A DNA stretch of 64,000 nt from PWXP01 sp034005525 (GCA_034005525.1 JAVEUP010000003.1:50163-114162); one strand, 5' to 3'. Shown: positions 8,704 to 18,545, counted from the stretch's first letter. Notes: a model not told the origin generated them from the letters alone. Program-made: numbers and translations.

Positions 8704-9174
8704 ATGCCCACACACGCGAACAATAATCCGGAAGTCATTCTCTACACCGATGGCGGATGCAGCGGAAATCCCGGCCCTGGCGGCTGGGCGTTCATCCTGC
8801 GCCATCCGGCAAGCGGCAAAGAGCTTGAACGCTTCGGCGCCGAACGTGAAACGACCAACAACCGGATGGAATTGCTGGCAGCGATCCGGGGGCTGGAATC
8901 GCTCAAACGCCCCACAACGGTCGAGCTGGTGACCGACAGCGAGTACGTGGGCCGGGGAATTCGCGACTGGCTGGCGAAATGGAAGGCCCAAGGGTGGCGC
9001 CGCCGTGACGGCAGTCGGCTTGTGCCGATCAAGAATGAAGAACTGTGGCGACGGCTCGACGCCCAGCTTGCCCGCCACCGGGTCAAGTTCACGCATGTGC
9101 GCGGCCACACAGGCCACCCCGAAAACGAGCGATGCGACACGCTGGCGGTGGCCGCGTACCAGAAGTATCTCTGA
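8704..9174 (+). CDS. rnhA: Ribonuclease HI
   Basis: 156 residues. Cuts the RNA strand of RNA-DNA hybrids, removing R-loops and primers. The catalytic signature is complete: YTDGGCSGNPGPGGW (first Asp), the RMELLAAIRGLE Glu, the VTDSEYV Asp, and HVRGHTGHPENERCD with the His and last Asp. The handle KAQGWRRRDG is present, as in E. coli RNase HI. ATG 8704 is preferred over the open frame beginning at 8593, because the extra 37 residues are encoded by the palindromic repeat. Length is normal for the family. Confidence 0.95.
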   Translation: MPTHANNNPEVILYTDGGCSGNPGPGGWAFILRHPASGKELERFGAERETTNNRMELLAAIRGLESLKRPTTVELVTDSEYVGRGIRDWLAKWKAQGWRRRDGSRLVPIKNEELWRRLDAQLARHRVKFTHVRGHTGHPENERCDTLAVAAYQKYL

Positions 9175-9366
9175 CGGCGGGCGGCTACGTTTGATTGCGC
9201 ACGGCCGGCCGTCGTTGAGGTATACTGAAATGGGACTGTCGCCTTTGAATGCAGTGCCGAAGACTCCCGCGGCACCCCCGTACACGATTGCTGTGTCTCT
9301 GTGCCTCTCAGCAGGGGATTCAGCACCCCCTGGCTGTAACCTAGACGACTGGACAATGGGTATCTC

Positions 9367-10521
9367 ATGAGGCAGCGAGTCGAAGTGGCCCTCTGGTTTC
9401 TGGCCTTTTGGTCGGTCTGCTTACCGCCGGTCGTGGCGGACAGCATGGAGCGGGTGGTATTTCGGCGGGACGAGCAGGAGCGTGCCGTCGAGGGGCGACT
9501 GCTCCTGACCGCGCAGGACGGAGGCGTGCTCCTGCTGGCGCGCGATGGGACGCTTTGGGCCATCCCACCCGACGAGCAAATCGAGCGAACAACCGAGGAT
9601 CGGCCCTTCCAATCCCTCACGCCCGAGGAGCTTGGCAGGCAACTCTTGGCCGAACTGCCTGCCGGATTCGACATCCACCAGACGGCGCACTACCTGATTT
9701 GTTACGACACGTCGCGAGTTTATGCCCAGTGGTGCGGGGCGCTGTTCGAGCGGTTGTACATGGCGTTCACGAACTTTTGGGGTCGACGCGGGTTCGCAAT
9801 TCGGGAGCCGGAATTCCCATTGGTTGCCATTGTGTTCGCCGATCGCGATGCCTATATGCGCTATTCGCGGGCCGAGGTGGGCGAGGGAATCGAGTCGATC
9901 ATCGGGTATTACAGCTTGCGCAGCAACCGCATGGTCATGTACGATCTGACGGGAAGCCAATCGGCGGGCCGGGTCTCTCGCGGCGGCACGTCGGCTGCCC
10001 AGATCGATGCCGTGCTGGCCCAGCCGGAGGCCAGTCGGCAGGTGGCCACGATTGTCCACGAGGCCACGCACCAAATCGCGTTCAACTGCGGGCTTCACAC
10101 GAGGTACAGCGATTGTCCTCGCTGGTTCAGCGAGGGTATTGCCGTATACTTCGAGACGCCGGACCTTGCCAGCACGCGGGGCTGGCGCGGCATCGGCATG
10201 GTCAATCAGGATCGGCTAGCGCGATTTCACCACTATATGCGGCGCCGGCCGGCCAATTCGCTTGAAACCCTTCTGCGCGACGACAAGCGATTCCTCGATG
10301 CCAACCTGGGGCTGGACGCCTATGCCGAGGCGTGGTCGCTCACCTTCTTCCTGCTGCGCCGATACCCGGACAAGTACATCGAGTATCTGCGGTTGCTCTC
10401 GGCCAAGAAGCCGCTTGTGGAAGACGGCCCCGAGCGCCGGCTGCTGGAATTTCGCGAAGTGTTCGGTGACCTTCGCAAACTCGATGCCGAGTTCCTGCGC
10501 TATATGGCTCGGCCACGATAA
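9367..10521 (+). CDS. Secreted DUF1570-like zinc metallopeptidase
   Basis: 384 residues. A signal peptide (ALWFLAFWSVCLPPVVA) precedes a basic and acidic N-terminal domain. The catalytic half has VHEATHQIAF (His231, Glu232, His235) and WFSEGIAVYFE (Glu256), the gluzincin HExxH...E zinc site with a spacing of about 20 residues. This fits the DUF1570 secreted proteins common in planctomycetes. It is probably active outside the cytoplasm; substrate unknown. The next gene starts 22 bases downstream, so the two may be co-transcribed. Confidence 0.85.
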   Translation: MRQRVEVALWFLAFWSVCLPPVVADSMERVVFRRDEQERAVEGRLLLTAQDGGVLLLARDGTLWAIPPDEQIERTTEDRPFQSLTPEELGRQLLAELPAGFDIHQTAHYLICYDTSRVYAQWCGALFERLYMAFTNFWGRRGFAIREPEFPLVAIVFADRDAYMRYSRAEVGEGIESIIGYYSLRSNRMVMYDLTGSQSAGRVSRGGTSAAQIDAVLAQPEASRQVATIVHEATHQIAFNCGLHTRYSDCPRWFSEGIAVYFETPDLASTRGWRGIGMVNQDRLARFHHYMRRRPANSLETLLRDDKRFLDANLGLDAYAEAWSLTFFLLRRYPDKYIEYLRLLSAKKPLVEDGPERRLLEFREVFGDLRKLDAEFLRYMARPR

Positions 10522-10543
10522 CCCTATCCCGTCGGAGCACGCC

Positions 10544-12952
10544 ATGTCCCATGCTGTCTCGAGATTTCACTGCCTCCGGGTTGCCGGTATCAGTGCCTCG
10601 GCCCTGTTACTCCCCGCGCTATGGGCAAGCGCGGTTGGCGCACCGCCCTCGCTCGACGCGCCGCCTACGGCTCGGCAGAAGCCCTATTCGCCGGCTGATG
10701 GTCAGGTGGTGGAAGTGTCACCGCCGCCGTTCATCTGGGTGCCGGTGAAGCATGAGGGCAATTACGTGCTGCAAGTGTCGACTGCCGAGAATTTCTCCGA
10801 TAAAACGACGCGAACGTATCGCAACCTGCAACGCTCGGTCTTCGTTCCGCAGGAGGTGCTGCCTGCGGGCCAGTGGTTCTGGCGCTACGGTGTCGAGACG
10901 GATGGAACAACCGCATTTGGCCGCCCCCGGCCGTTTACAATCCCGGACGATGCCCGGCCCTTTCCTTTTCCCAACTGGGATGAGGTCATCGCTCGCATCC
11001 CTCGGGAACGACCGCGGCTGTTCTTTTCAGGCGAGCGACTCGACGAGATTCGCCGCATGGCCGAAGGCGAACTGAAACCGGCGATCGATGCCCTGGTGAC
11101 CGCCTGCCGGCGCGAGGTGGGACGGGAATTGGTGGCCGAGCCGGGATTCCGGCCGAAGGAGCGGGCGGAATATGGCCCCTGGGCCGTGAACGTGATGCGC
11201 ACGACGCGGCCACCCATGGACGTGATGGAGCGGTGTGCCCTGGCGTACCTGGTGACCGGCGACGAGCAACTTGGCGATGAGGCAAAACGCCGTCTGCTGC
11301 ACTTCTTCTCTTGGGATCCCGAGGGGCCGACGAGCTTCTTTGCCTACGACGAGCCGCCCATGTGGATGATGATGCGCGGCACGCGGGCTTACGACTGGAC
11401 GTACGACCGGTTCACGCCCGAGGAGCGTGCAAGCATCGAAGCGAATATGCGCGTCCGCGCCGGGCAATTCCTCAAGCAGCTTCAGCGGCTCCCCTTCGAG
11501 AGCAATCCGTACAACAGCCACGCCGGCCGCTTACCCGGCTTCCTTGGCGAGTGCGCCCTGTCGTTCATTCACCAGTGGCCCGAGGCGCGCGAGTGGCTGG
11601 ACTATGCGACGCTCCTGTACTACACCTCGTATCCGGCCTGGGGCGGCGACGACGGCGGCTGGCAGGAAGGCCCCGGCTACTGGAGCGCCTACATGCAATT
11701 CGCCCTGCACTACGTTGTTGCGCTCCGCGAAGCGACGGGCGTGGATCTGGCGCAGAAGCCTTTTTTCCGCAACACGTCTTATTACGCCCTCTACACGGCC
11801 ACGCCCTACCACCAGCATCGGCCGTTCGGCGACGGTCAGAACGCCAGCCCTCGCGGACTCGGCAACGTAATGTACGCCTTCTCCACCGTGACACAAAACC
11901 CGTATTTCCGCTGGTACGCCGAGGCCTCGGAAATGCGAATTGGGGCCGACGTACTCACCTTGGCCACGTACGATCCGAAGCTCACCGCTCGATCGCCCGT
12001 GGAGCTGCCGCAGGCGCGAAGCTTCCCAAGCGTTGGGCTAGCCTCGTTCCATACAGCCCTGGGTGACCCGGAAAACGACATCTCCTTCCTACTCCGCAGC
12101 AGCCCCTACGGCAGCGTCAGCCATGGTCATGCCGATCAGAACGCCTTCGTAATCGAGGCGTTCGGCCGTGGGCTGGCCATCGCCACCGGGTATTATCCCT
12201 GGTATGGTTCGCCGCATCACGTCGAGTGGACCCGGGCAACCCGGTCGGTCAATAGCGTCCTGGTCGATGGCGAGGGGCAGGTGCAGCGGAGTTGGGATGC
12301 CGCCGGCCGACTCACGGCGTTTCAGTCGGTCGACGGTTACGACTACGCGGAGGGCGAAGCCGCGCCGGCTTATGGAGGCCGCCTCGACCGGTTCCGCCGA
12401 CACGTGGTCCACGTCCGGCCGGGCGCGTTCGTCCTCTTCGACGACCTCAGGGCGCCGAAGCCGGCCCGGTTGCAGTGGCTCCTGCACGCCTACAACCGGA
12501 TCGCCGTCGACGACGCCACCCGCATGCTCCGGATCGAGAACGATCCGGCGGTCATGAATGTTCATCTCGTGCTCCCGGAAAAGGTGGATTTCACACAGAC
12601 CGACCGTTACGAACCTGAACCGGAAACCGTCGCGGGCCGCTGGGAAAACACGTGGCACCTTTCGGCCGGCACGACGGCGCCTGCGGAACAGGCCGTCTTC
12701 CTGGCGGTGCTATTGCCTCATCGGAAAGGCCATGAGGACAGGCTGCCGAAGGTCGACTTCGTGCCGGGCAATGGCGCCGTGGGCGTTCGGCTGACGTCGG
12801 CAGACGGCTCGCAAGACCTTGTGGCCTTCCGCACGGCTGATTCAACAGAGACCGTGTCCTGCGGCGATCAACAGTTCACCGGCCGGGTCTTGGCTCTGGG
12901 CACGAACAAGGACGGGGACAGGATTCGCAGCTTCGGCCGCGCCCCGGATTAG
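10544..12952 (+). CDS. Secreted heparinase II/III-like polysaccharide lyase
   Basis: 802 residues from ATG 10544; the upstream extension of the frame is antisense noise. A signal peptide (ALLLPALWASAVGA) leads into a DUF4962-type N-terminal segment with a fibronectin-like sandwich (PYSPADGQVVEVSPPPFIW). An alpha-toroid follows (with NPYNSHAGRLPGFLGECAL and a YPAWGGDDGGWQEGPGYW stretch), then a heparinase II/III beta-sandwich with SHGHADQNAF and GYYPWYGSPHH. Such enzymes eliminate uronate-containing polysaccharides. The target (alginate-, heparin- or other uronan-like) cannot be set from sequence. The TAG stop coincides with the first bases of a TIR element. Confidence 0.85.
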   Translation: MSHAVSRFHCLRVAGISASALLLPALWASAVGAPPSLDAPPTARQKPYSPADGQVVEVSPPPFIWVPVKHEGNYVLQVSTAENFSDKTTRTYRNLQRSVFVPQEVLPAGQWFWRYGVETDGTTAFGRPRPFTIPDDARPFPFPNWDEVIARIPRERPRLFFSGERLDEIRRMAEGELKPAIDALVTACRREVGRELVAEPGFRPKERAEYGPWAVNVMRTTRPPMDVMERCALAYLVTGDEQLGDEAKRRLLHFFSWDPEGPTSFFAYDEPPMWMMMRGTRAYDWTYDRFTPEERASIEANMRVRAGQFLKQLQRLPFESNPYNSHAGRLPGFLGECALSFIHQWPEAREWLDYATLLYYTSYPAWGGDDGGWQEGPGYWSAYMQFALHYVVALREATGVDLAQKPFFRNTSYYALYTATPYHQHRPFGDGQNASPRGLGNVMYAFSTVTQNPYFRWYAEASEMRIGADVLTLATYDPKLTARSPVELPQARSFPSVGLASFHTALGDPENDISFLLRSSPYGSVSHGHADQNAFVIEAFGRGLAIATGYYPWYGSPHHVEWTRATRSVNSVLVDGEGQVQRSWDAAGRLTAFQSVDGYDYAEGEAAPAYGGRLDRFRRHVVHVRPGAFVLFDDLRAPKPARLQWLLHAYNRIAVDDATRMLRIENDPAVMNVHLVLPEKVDFTQTDRYEPEPETVAGRWENTWHLSAGTTAPAEQAVFLAVLLPHRKGHEDRLPKVDFVPGNGAVGVRLTSADGSQDLVAFRTADSTETVSCGDQQFTGRVLALGTNKDGDRIRSFGRAPD

Positions 12953-13117
12953 CCCGGATTATTCATGTAGGGTGGGTCAAACAAGCCGCTTCTCTGGCGG
13001 GTCGTCGGTCGCTACCGCCGGCGTGTTTCCAGGCGGCAGGCTGTGAATCAGCTCGGTTGCGGCTTCTGCGGACCCACCGACGATCTGGGAGACCTTCCTC
13101 CCTGCGTATATGCATGG
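12951..13117 (+). mobile_element. TIR element copy R1
   Basis: Starts with AGCCCGGATTATTCATG at 12951, followed by a GTAGGGTGGG block, and ends near a decayed GCGTATATGCATGG. The body (SxGGSSVATAGV-like reading, then CGGACCCACC) matches the reverse complement of the copy at 43556-43727 over its length. The element overlaps the lyase stop codon and fills most of the gap between convergent genes. No transposase is present, so it resembles a non-autonomous MITE or a large palindromic repeat. Confidence 0.7.
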
Positions 13118-13178
13118 ACCGTGCTGGCAGCGGATACTCGCCTTCTCCACAAGCCCGCCAACATCGGCCGCGACCGCA

Positions 13179-14984
13179 TCACGGGATTTCCGACTTTTGG
13201 GGAACCGCCGGCGCCTCGGGGATTGCTGGTACGTCGGGCACTGCGGGGGTTTCCGGCCTGTCGGGAATCGCAGGCTGTTCGGGCACCGCGGGCATTTCCG
13301 GCACGGCCGGCGGCGCCGGTACGGCCGGTTGGGAGTGCGCGCCGCGGAGCCGTTCCGGTAACGCATCTTCACTCAAAGCAGGGTTCCTGGCAAACGGCCT
13401 GTAGAGCGGATCGCCAATGAGGATCATGGCCCACGCATTGAACGGGTTGGTGCGGTAGTAGGTCTCCACGAGCGTGTACTTCCCCGTCAGCAGCAGGGGG
13501 AAGAAATCGTCCGGCAGCGGAAAGGCGGCAAGGTACGGCTCGGCAACGGGACCGAGCGTGGCGGCCACGCCGTCTTCGAGCATGGCGCTGCACCAGACGG
13601 TCGCACCCGGCTTGCGGAGCGTCCTGGCTTCGGCGCTGGCAATATGGTAACCCACTGCGCCGGGATTCCAGTCGAATGCGTCGACGTACTTCGCCAGCGA
13701 ATACCACCCGCAATACACCGCCGCGTCGGAGCAATCGCCGGGCTGGAACAGCGCAGGCTGGTTGTCGAGCACCACCTCCAGTTGCGTATGTGCCTTCAGC
13801 CGCGCGGCCAAGTCGCGGATCGACGCGTCATACTGCCCATACGAACCCGGCTGGTCCTTAGCCGGGTCGTAGCTGATTCCCCGGGCATCGAGGTACACCT
13901 TGCCCTCGAGTCCTTGCTTCTCAATGCGTACCGCGTCGTCGATGAGCCGCTGGGCGATCTCCAGCGTGGGTGCCTCCAGCCGCGATACCATGACAACGTC
14001 GCGCAGGCTCGCTGGGAGCGAATCAAACCGGTAGTGCAGCAGGTTCGGCTGCCAGCGGAAGAGCACGTAGTCGGGGCTCTTGACCATGGCAAGCTCGCTA
14101 TCGAAGCTTGCTGACGTTTCATTCTTGCGCAACAACTCCTGTTCGTTGTCGATCCATTCGAGCACGCCTAACAGGCCCCCGGTCTTCTGCACCATCCCGA
14201 TAAGTTGCCGGTCGCGGGCCAGATTGTCGGGCAGCCGGCTGAGCGATTGCATGCCTTCGGTCAGTCCGGCCAACTGTCCTCGCATCAGGTCGAGTTGCCT
14301 CGCTGCGGGGCCTTCGGCATGTTCGGCCTGCCCGCCGCGTGCGATCGAACGCAACAGGCCGTTCACTCCCACGGCGGCGCCGAACGTCTGCTCGAGCAGA
14401 GCCGCGTGCTGCTTCCGATTCGGACTCTCGGCGGCCATCGTGCCAAGCCGCTGCTGCCCGCCGCGGAAGGCGGCTTCGACGCCCACGGTGATCTCGTCGC
14501 GCGGCGCGGTCGGCTCCCAATCCGGCCGCTCCAGCGAGGGCTGGCCAGTCGCGCCAACCAGGCCAACCCGGGCGACCAGTTCGGCCAGTGTGCCAACCGC
14601 GACCCGGCGCATTTGAACAAGGTGCTCCGTGCGTTCGACAACTTCGGGCGCCTTTGGATCGCGCCGGCCGATCCGCAACGGCACGTCCCAGACGGTTACA
14701 AAGCAGCGAATCGTCTGCTCCAATCCCTCATCCCGCAGCCACCGGCGGATTGCCGGACGCGCCTTGGTTTCCCACTCTGCCCGCGGCATGTCGCGGCCGG
14801 GCTTGCCGTCCAGCAACAAAATATGTCCCGGTGGTACGCCGCGAACCTTCGCGTAGTATTCGGCCAGTTGGCGCGACTCCGGGCTCTCGGCCATTCCCAG
14901 AATGGCAACTTCCTGAGGGGTTAGGCTTGCCACCGCAGGCACGGCTACAGAAACTGCAACAAGAAATACCAGATGCTTCAACAT
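13179..14984 (-). CDS. TIGR03790 family secreted protein with Pro repeat tail
   Basis: 601 residues. ATG 14984 is chosen because GGAAG sits at good spacing and a signal peptide follows (MLKHLVFLVAVSVAVPAVAS). The opening LTPQEVAILGMAESPES, AEYYAKVRGVPPGHILLL and later GWYSLAKYVDAFDWNPGAVGYHIAS match the TIGR03790 family, whose role is unknown. The central part has an insertion of helical sequence (about 165-270) with many charged residues. The C-terminus is a degenerate Pro-Ala-Val repeat of about 45 residues built on the unit PAVP or PAIP. It converges on the lyase gene across element R1. Confidence 0.85.
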   Translation of the reverse strand: MLKHLVFLVAVSVAVPAVASLTPQEVAILGMAESPESRQLAEYYAKVRGVPPGHILLLDGKPGRDMPRAEWETKARPAIRRWLRDEGLEQTIRCFVTVWDVPLRIGRRDPKAPEVVERTEHLVQMRRVAVGTLAELVARVGLVGATGQPSLERPDWEPTAPRDEITVGVEAAFRGGQQRLGTMAAESPNRKQHAALLEQTFGAAVGVNGLLRSIARGGQAEHAEGPAARQLDLMRGQLAGLTEGMQSLSRLPDNLARDRQLIGMVQKTGGLLGVLEWIDNEQELLRKNETSASFDSELAMVKSPDYVLFRWQPNLLHYRFDSLPASLRDVVMVSRLEAPTLEIAQRLIDDAVRIEKQGLEGKVYLDARGISYDPAKDQPGSYGQYDASIRDLAARLKAHTQLEVVLDNQPALFQPGDCSDAAVYCGWYSLAKYVDAFDWNPGAVGYHIASAEARTLRKPGATVWCSAMLEDGVAATLGPVAEPYLAAFPLPDDFFPLLLTGKYTLVETYYRTNPFNAWAMILIGDPLYRPFARNPALSEDALPERLRGAHSQPAVPAPPAVPEMPAVPEQPAIPDRPETPAVPDVPAIPEAPAVPQKSEIP

Positions 14985-15162
14985 ATCATCTTCCAAAAGA
15001 AGGGGTTCGTGCTGGCGTCAACCGGCACCAATGGTGCGCATGCTCACACTGCTCGACGCGATTACCAACACTTCATAATACGCGACACAACGCTCACCGG
15101 CAAGCAGTGGCGTGTCCAACTGTGAAGATCGTGCCGCCCAGACGTTGGGGGAATGTGCAGAA

Positions 15163-16524
15163 TCAATCAATCTGCCGTACGCTGAGAAATGCCTCGTACT
15201 GGGCCAGGATTTGCCGCGAGGGGCCGCGGGGGGCGAGATTGGCCAAGTCGTCCGGCACCTCGCGGGGCAGGAAGACTTCGGCAAGGCTCGGATTGCCTTC
15301 AATCTGCCGGCCGCTAAGCTGCTGCGCCAAGCCATCGGCATTGATCGCGTCGGCGGGCCACTTGTCCCAGCAGCGATCCGCCTCACCCAGCACCGGCTCG
15401 TCGAAATCTTCATCGGCCAATGGCTTGCCCAGCCCGAGCGGGCCGGCCAGAAAGTCGCCCGTTGGCCGGTAGCGGGGAATGTCCCATGAGTGCGCGCCGG
15501 GAAACACGCGGGCATGGAATGCCTTCTCGGCTCCCAGTAGCCGGTACACGTGACGCACCTTGCGGGCTGTGTGGTAGAAGAGGTCTTCCGGGAACAGGTT
15601 GTCGCCCGAGCCCTGGAAGATGAACATGGGCCGAGGCGCGAAGCTGCCCAGCAGATGCCACATTTCCAGCTCTCCAACCACGCCGGGCAAGACATTGCAG
15701 TGGCAGTGCCGCTTCTCCTTGCGAGCAACGAAATCGAACGTACTTGGATAGCCGGAGGAAGAGAGTGCGGCGAGTTCCGGACACAACGCGGCGAGGAAAA
15801 CGGTCAGCGTCCCACCGCCGGAATTGCCGATTGCCGCCAGTCGCTCGGGATCGACGCGAGCCTGCTGCCGTGCCCAGCCAATCCAGCCGAGTGTTTCCAT
15901 GACGATAAGTCCCTGAACGCTCAACCCGCATGCAAAGGGCACCACGCACGCGCGATGCCCCATCGGCTCCCGCTCGCCCTGACCGATATTGTCCGGGCAA
16001 AGAACCATTGCGCCGCGGCGCGCCAGGTGCCGTGCCATGCGCTGATAACCAGGCGACAGCTTCCCACCCTTGCCGTGTCCGCAACAGAGCACCACCAGCG
16101 GCCGGCGCTGCGCCCCGGCGCCGTCAGGTACGTAAAGCAAGGCCGAAGCCCGCACGCCCGGCCACGAGGTTGCACGCAGCAACTCGATGCGCCCGCCGTC
16201 GAACTCGACCGTGCGAGCAGTTTCCGCTTCGACGGTCGGAATCCAGTCGTCGCGGATGCCCAGGCACGCCTTGGCGGCGCGGGTGATGGCCTCGCGATCA
16301 GCCGGCCGGGCCGGGTTCCGATCCGGCTGCCGCAGGCGCGCCTCGGCGAATCGCCGTTCGTACCGCTCAAACAACTCGTGTGCCGCATCAGCCGGATCGG
16401 AGGGGAGCGGCGCCGGCGGTTCCCGATCCAACGGTTGCTCGGCAGCGCGGCCGGTCGGCTGCGCCCCGCCCATGCAGCCCGCTCCGGCAAGCCCCAGTGT
16501 CCTAATTGCATCGCGTCGATTCAT
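15163..16524 (-). CDS. Secreted alpha/beta hydrolase, acetyl-xylan-esterase-like
   Basis: 453 residues from ATG 16524. The leader NRRDAIRTLGLAGAGC has a twin-arginine character. The alpha/beta-hydrolase core has LLYVPDGAG, an oxyanion-type CCGHGKGG, a nucleophile elbow GNSGGG (serine) and GSGDNLFPEDLFY toward the acid residue. A final His is expected near GAHSWDIPRY. It fits the planctomycete acetyl-xylan-esterase or dienelactone-hydrolase-like group. It probably deacylates or hydrolyses a carbohydrate ester outside the cytoplasm; substrate not provable. The gene is divergent from the Gfo/Idh/MocA gene at 16855. Confidence 0.8.
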   Translation of the reverse strand: MNRRDAIRTLGLAGAGCMGGAQPTGRAAEQPLDREPPAPLPSDPADAAHELFERYERRFAEARLRQPDRNPARPADREAITRAAKACLGIRDDWIPTVEAETARTVEFDGGRIELLRATSWPGVRASALLYVPDGAGAQRRPLVVLCCGHGKGGKLSPGYQRMARHLARRGAMVLCPDNIGQGEREPMGHRACVVPFACGLSVQGLIVMETLGWIGWARQQARVDPERLAAIGNSGGGTLTVFLAALCPELAALSSSGYPSTFDFVARKEKRHCHCNVLPGVVGELEMWHLLGSFAPRPMFIFQGSGDNLFPEDLFYHTARKVRHVYRLLGAEKAFHARVFPGAHSWDIPRYRPTGDFLAGPLGLGKPLADEDFDEPVLGEADRCWDKWPADAINADGLAQQLSGRQIEGNPSLAEVFLPREVPDDLANLAPRGPSRQILAQYEAFLSVRQID

Positions 16525-16732
16525 GGCAGCATCCTCGTGGAGGTTGGGTGCGGAAACCGAGTGCCAGCTTAGCAGACGTCGCACCTGTCGGCAACAGCAT
16601 GGGTCGCATGCCCTTCATTCTGCTGGGATGTGCCACAACCAGCCGCAGGAAAGTCTTGCTGCACAGCAATCCACCGTTTCGCTCCCTTCCGCGTTCGTGT
16701 ATATTCATCTTGGGTGAAAGTTGCGAGTCTGT

Positions 16733-16789
16733 AGGTGTCGCGAGCCGAGCGGCGCGGGCACACCCGGTCCCGTTCGGCTCGCGGAACCT
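16733..16789. repeat. Palindromic repeat family B, copy 2
   Basis: Same arms as the copy at 8591: AGGTGTCGCGAGCCGAGCGG at 16733-16752, and inverted CCGTTCGGCTCGCGGAACCT at 16770-16789, with a 17-base centre unrelated to that of copy 1. Here it lies in a divergent promoter region, 66 bases before a Gfo/Idh/MocA start, so a pure terminator role is unlikely for this copy. Confidence 0.75.
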
Positions 16790-16854
16790 GCTGGCTTGCG
16801 CTGCGGCCGGACTGCGGTATCTGCATGCACTCGGCAGGAAAGCAGGAGTTTGCC

Positions 16855-18357
16855 ATGAACCAACGACAAATCGGCCGGCGCCGGTTCCTCGCCCGGGGTG
16901 CCGGCGGCGCCGCAAGCGTGCTCATTCTCCCATCGAGCCGCTTGGCCTTCGGCTCGGCGGCCAACGAGCGGCTGAACCTGGCCGTGGTGGGCGTGGCGGG
17001 ATACGTGGCGGGGACGGCGTTCATGCCGGGAATCCACCGATTCGAGAACGTCGGAATCGCCGCGTTGTGCGACGTCGACCAAAGAAAGCGCGCCCCGGCG
17101 CTCGAACTGTGGCGGAGGCGGGCGGCGAACTGGCCCGCTTCCGATAACGAGGAAGAGCGGCGGGCCGCGGCGTTGTACCGGCGGCTGGCCGACGACCGCT
17201 TGCCCGTCTTCGAGGACTTCCGCCGGATGCTCGGCGAAATGCCCGGCGAAATCGACGCGGTGGTCGTGGCCACGCCCGACCATACCCACGCGATTATCTC
17301 GGCTGCGGCACTGCGGGCCGGCAAGCCGGTCATGTCGGAAAAGCCGCTGACAATCAGCTCGCACGAGGCGCGGGCGCTGCGCCGGTACGCAATCGACAAG
17401 AAGGTGGCCACGTCGGTCAATACGCAGGGCGCTTCCAGCCCCGGGTTCCGCCGCGGCCTGGAGATTGTGCGCGAGGGCTTGCTCGGAAAGGTGGAAGAGG
17501 TGCACGTGTTCTTCAGCCGGGGCGGCCAGAACTTCCAAAGCCCGCCCCAGGGCCAGCACCCCGTGCCGCCGGAGTTGAACTGGGACCTGTGGCTTGCGCA
17601 GGTGGCGTGGCGCGAGTATCACCCGGCGTGGATCAACCGTGTCGGCTGGCGCGATACGAGCATCGGGCAGTTGGGCAACTTCGGCCCGCACTCGGGCAAC
17701 CTGGCGTTCATGTCGCTGGCCATCAAGGAGTTGTGGGACCGCGATCCGGCCGAATCGGCCCGCAGCCCGATCCGCGTGGAGGCCGAGTGCTCCGAGATCA
17801 ATCGGCTGTCGTATCCTCGGTGGGAGCGCATTCGGTGGTTGGTTCCGGCGCGCGGGCCGCTGCCGCCGCTGAGCTTCACCTGGCACCACGGTTTCCCGCC
17901 GGACGCCCCGCACGAGTACGCGCCGGGCTCGCGCGAGCTGCTGACCGCCCTGCTGCGCGACCACGGGGCTTCAGACCTCGAAGTCGAGAGGCTGCTGACG
18001 ATGGCCGGGGCCGTTCTGGTCGGCAGTGAAGGGCTTCTGGCCACCAACAGCCACAACACCGACGTAACGCTGCTGCCGAAGGAGAAGTTTGAGGGCGTCG
18101 ATACCCGGCAACCGATCACAATCCCCCGCTCGCCCTGGCACCCGCTGGAATGGGTCAATGCCTGCCGCGGCGGCGACATGCCGTTGACCAATTTCGAGTA
18201 CGCAGGCCCGCAGCATGACTTCTTGAACCTAGGCGACGTGGCCACGCAATTCGCCGGCGAGACGCTCGACTACGACCCCGTGGCCGGCCGCATCGTCAAC
18301 CATGCCGAGGCCGACGCCGCGCTGAGCTACGAATACCGCCAGGGCTGGACGCTGTGA
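16855..18357 (+). CDS. Tat-exported Gfo/Idh/MocA oxidoreductase
   Basis: 500 residues. The start is fixed by AGGAG just upstream of ATG 16855 and by a twin-arginine leader (IGRRRFLARGAGGAASVL). The Rossmann part has LNLAVVGVAGYVAG, where the usual second glycine motif is altered, then CDVDQ, VVVATPDHTHA and GKPVMSEKPL with the EKP catalytic-type lysine. The C-terminal half carries the planctomycete-type WDLWLAQVAWREYHPAW and NFGPHSGNL. Such proteins oxidise or modify sugars using tightly bound NAD(P). The actual sugar is unknown. The C-terminal domain is longer than in classical Gfo. Confidence 0.88.
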   Translation: MNQRQIGRRRFLARGAGGAASVLILPSSRLAFGSAANERLNLAVVGVAGYVAGTAFMPGIHRFENVGIAALCDVDQRKRAPALELWRRRAANWPASDNEEERRAAALYRRLADDRLPVFEDFRRMLGEMPGEIDAVVVATPDHTHAIISAAALRAGKPVMSEKPLTISSHEARALRRYAIDKKVATSVNTQGASSPGFRRGLEIVREGLLGKVEEVHVFFSRGGQNFQSPPQGQHPVPPELNWDLWLAQVAWREYHPAWINRVGWRDTSIGQLGNFGPHSGNLAFMSLAIKELWDRDPAESARSPIRVEAECSEINRLSYPRWERIRWLVPARGPLPPLSFTWHHGFPPDAPHEYAPGSRELLTALLRDHGASDLEVERLLTMAGAVLVGSEGLLATNSHNTDVTLLPKEKFEGVDTRQPITIPRSPWHPLEWVNACRGGDMPLTNFEYAGPQHDFLNLGDVATQFAGETLDYDPVAGRIVNHAEADAALSYEYRQGWTL

Positions 18358-18487
18358 ATCCGGCTGTCTCAGCAACCTGCCTTCACCCACTCGCTCTCGG
18401 AGTCTACGCTCCATTCTACCTGCGCCGGATACACTTCGCGCGGCGTGGAGCAGCGGTCTTTCGAGTTCGGCTGAAGCTACGAAGATG

Positions 18488-18506
18488 CCCCCGGCTTGCC
18501 CGGGGG
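18488..18506. terminator. Possible terminator hairpin at convergent ends
   Basis: CCCCCGG-CTTGC-CCGGGGG forms a 7-bp GC stem between the ends of the Gfo/Idh/MocA gene and recQ. CTTTT follows 13 bases later on the plus strand. Stem strength fits a terminator, but the T-run is short. Confidence 0.4.
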
Positions 18507-18545
18507 AGCCTCACGCTTTTCGCTACAATGACCGCTACGCGCTCA

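Noticed and set aside
13043..13420. Short frames across TIR elements with similar peptides at several copies
   Set aside because: The likeness follows from DNA repeat identity; the peptides occur in different frames with no start signals.
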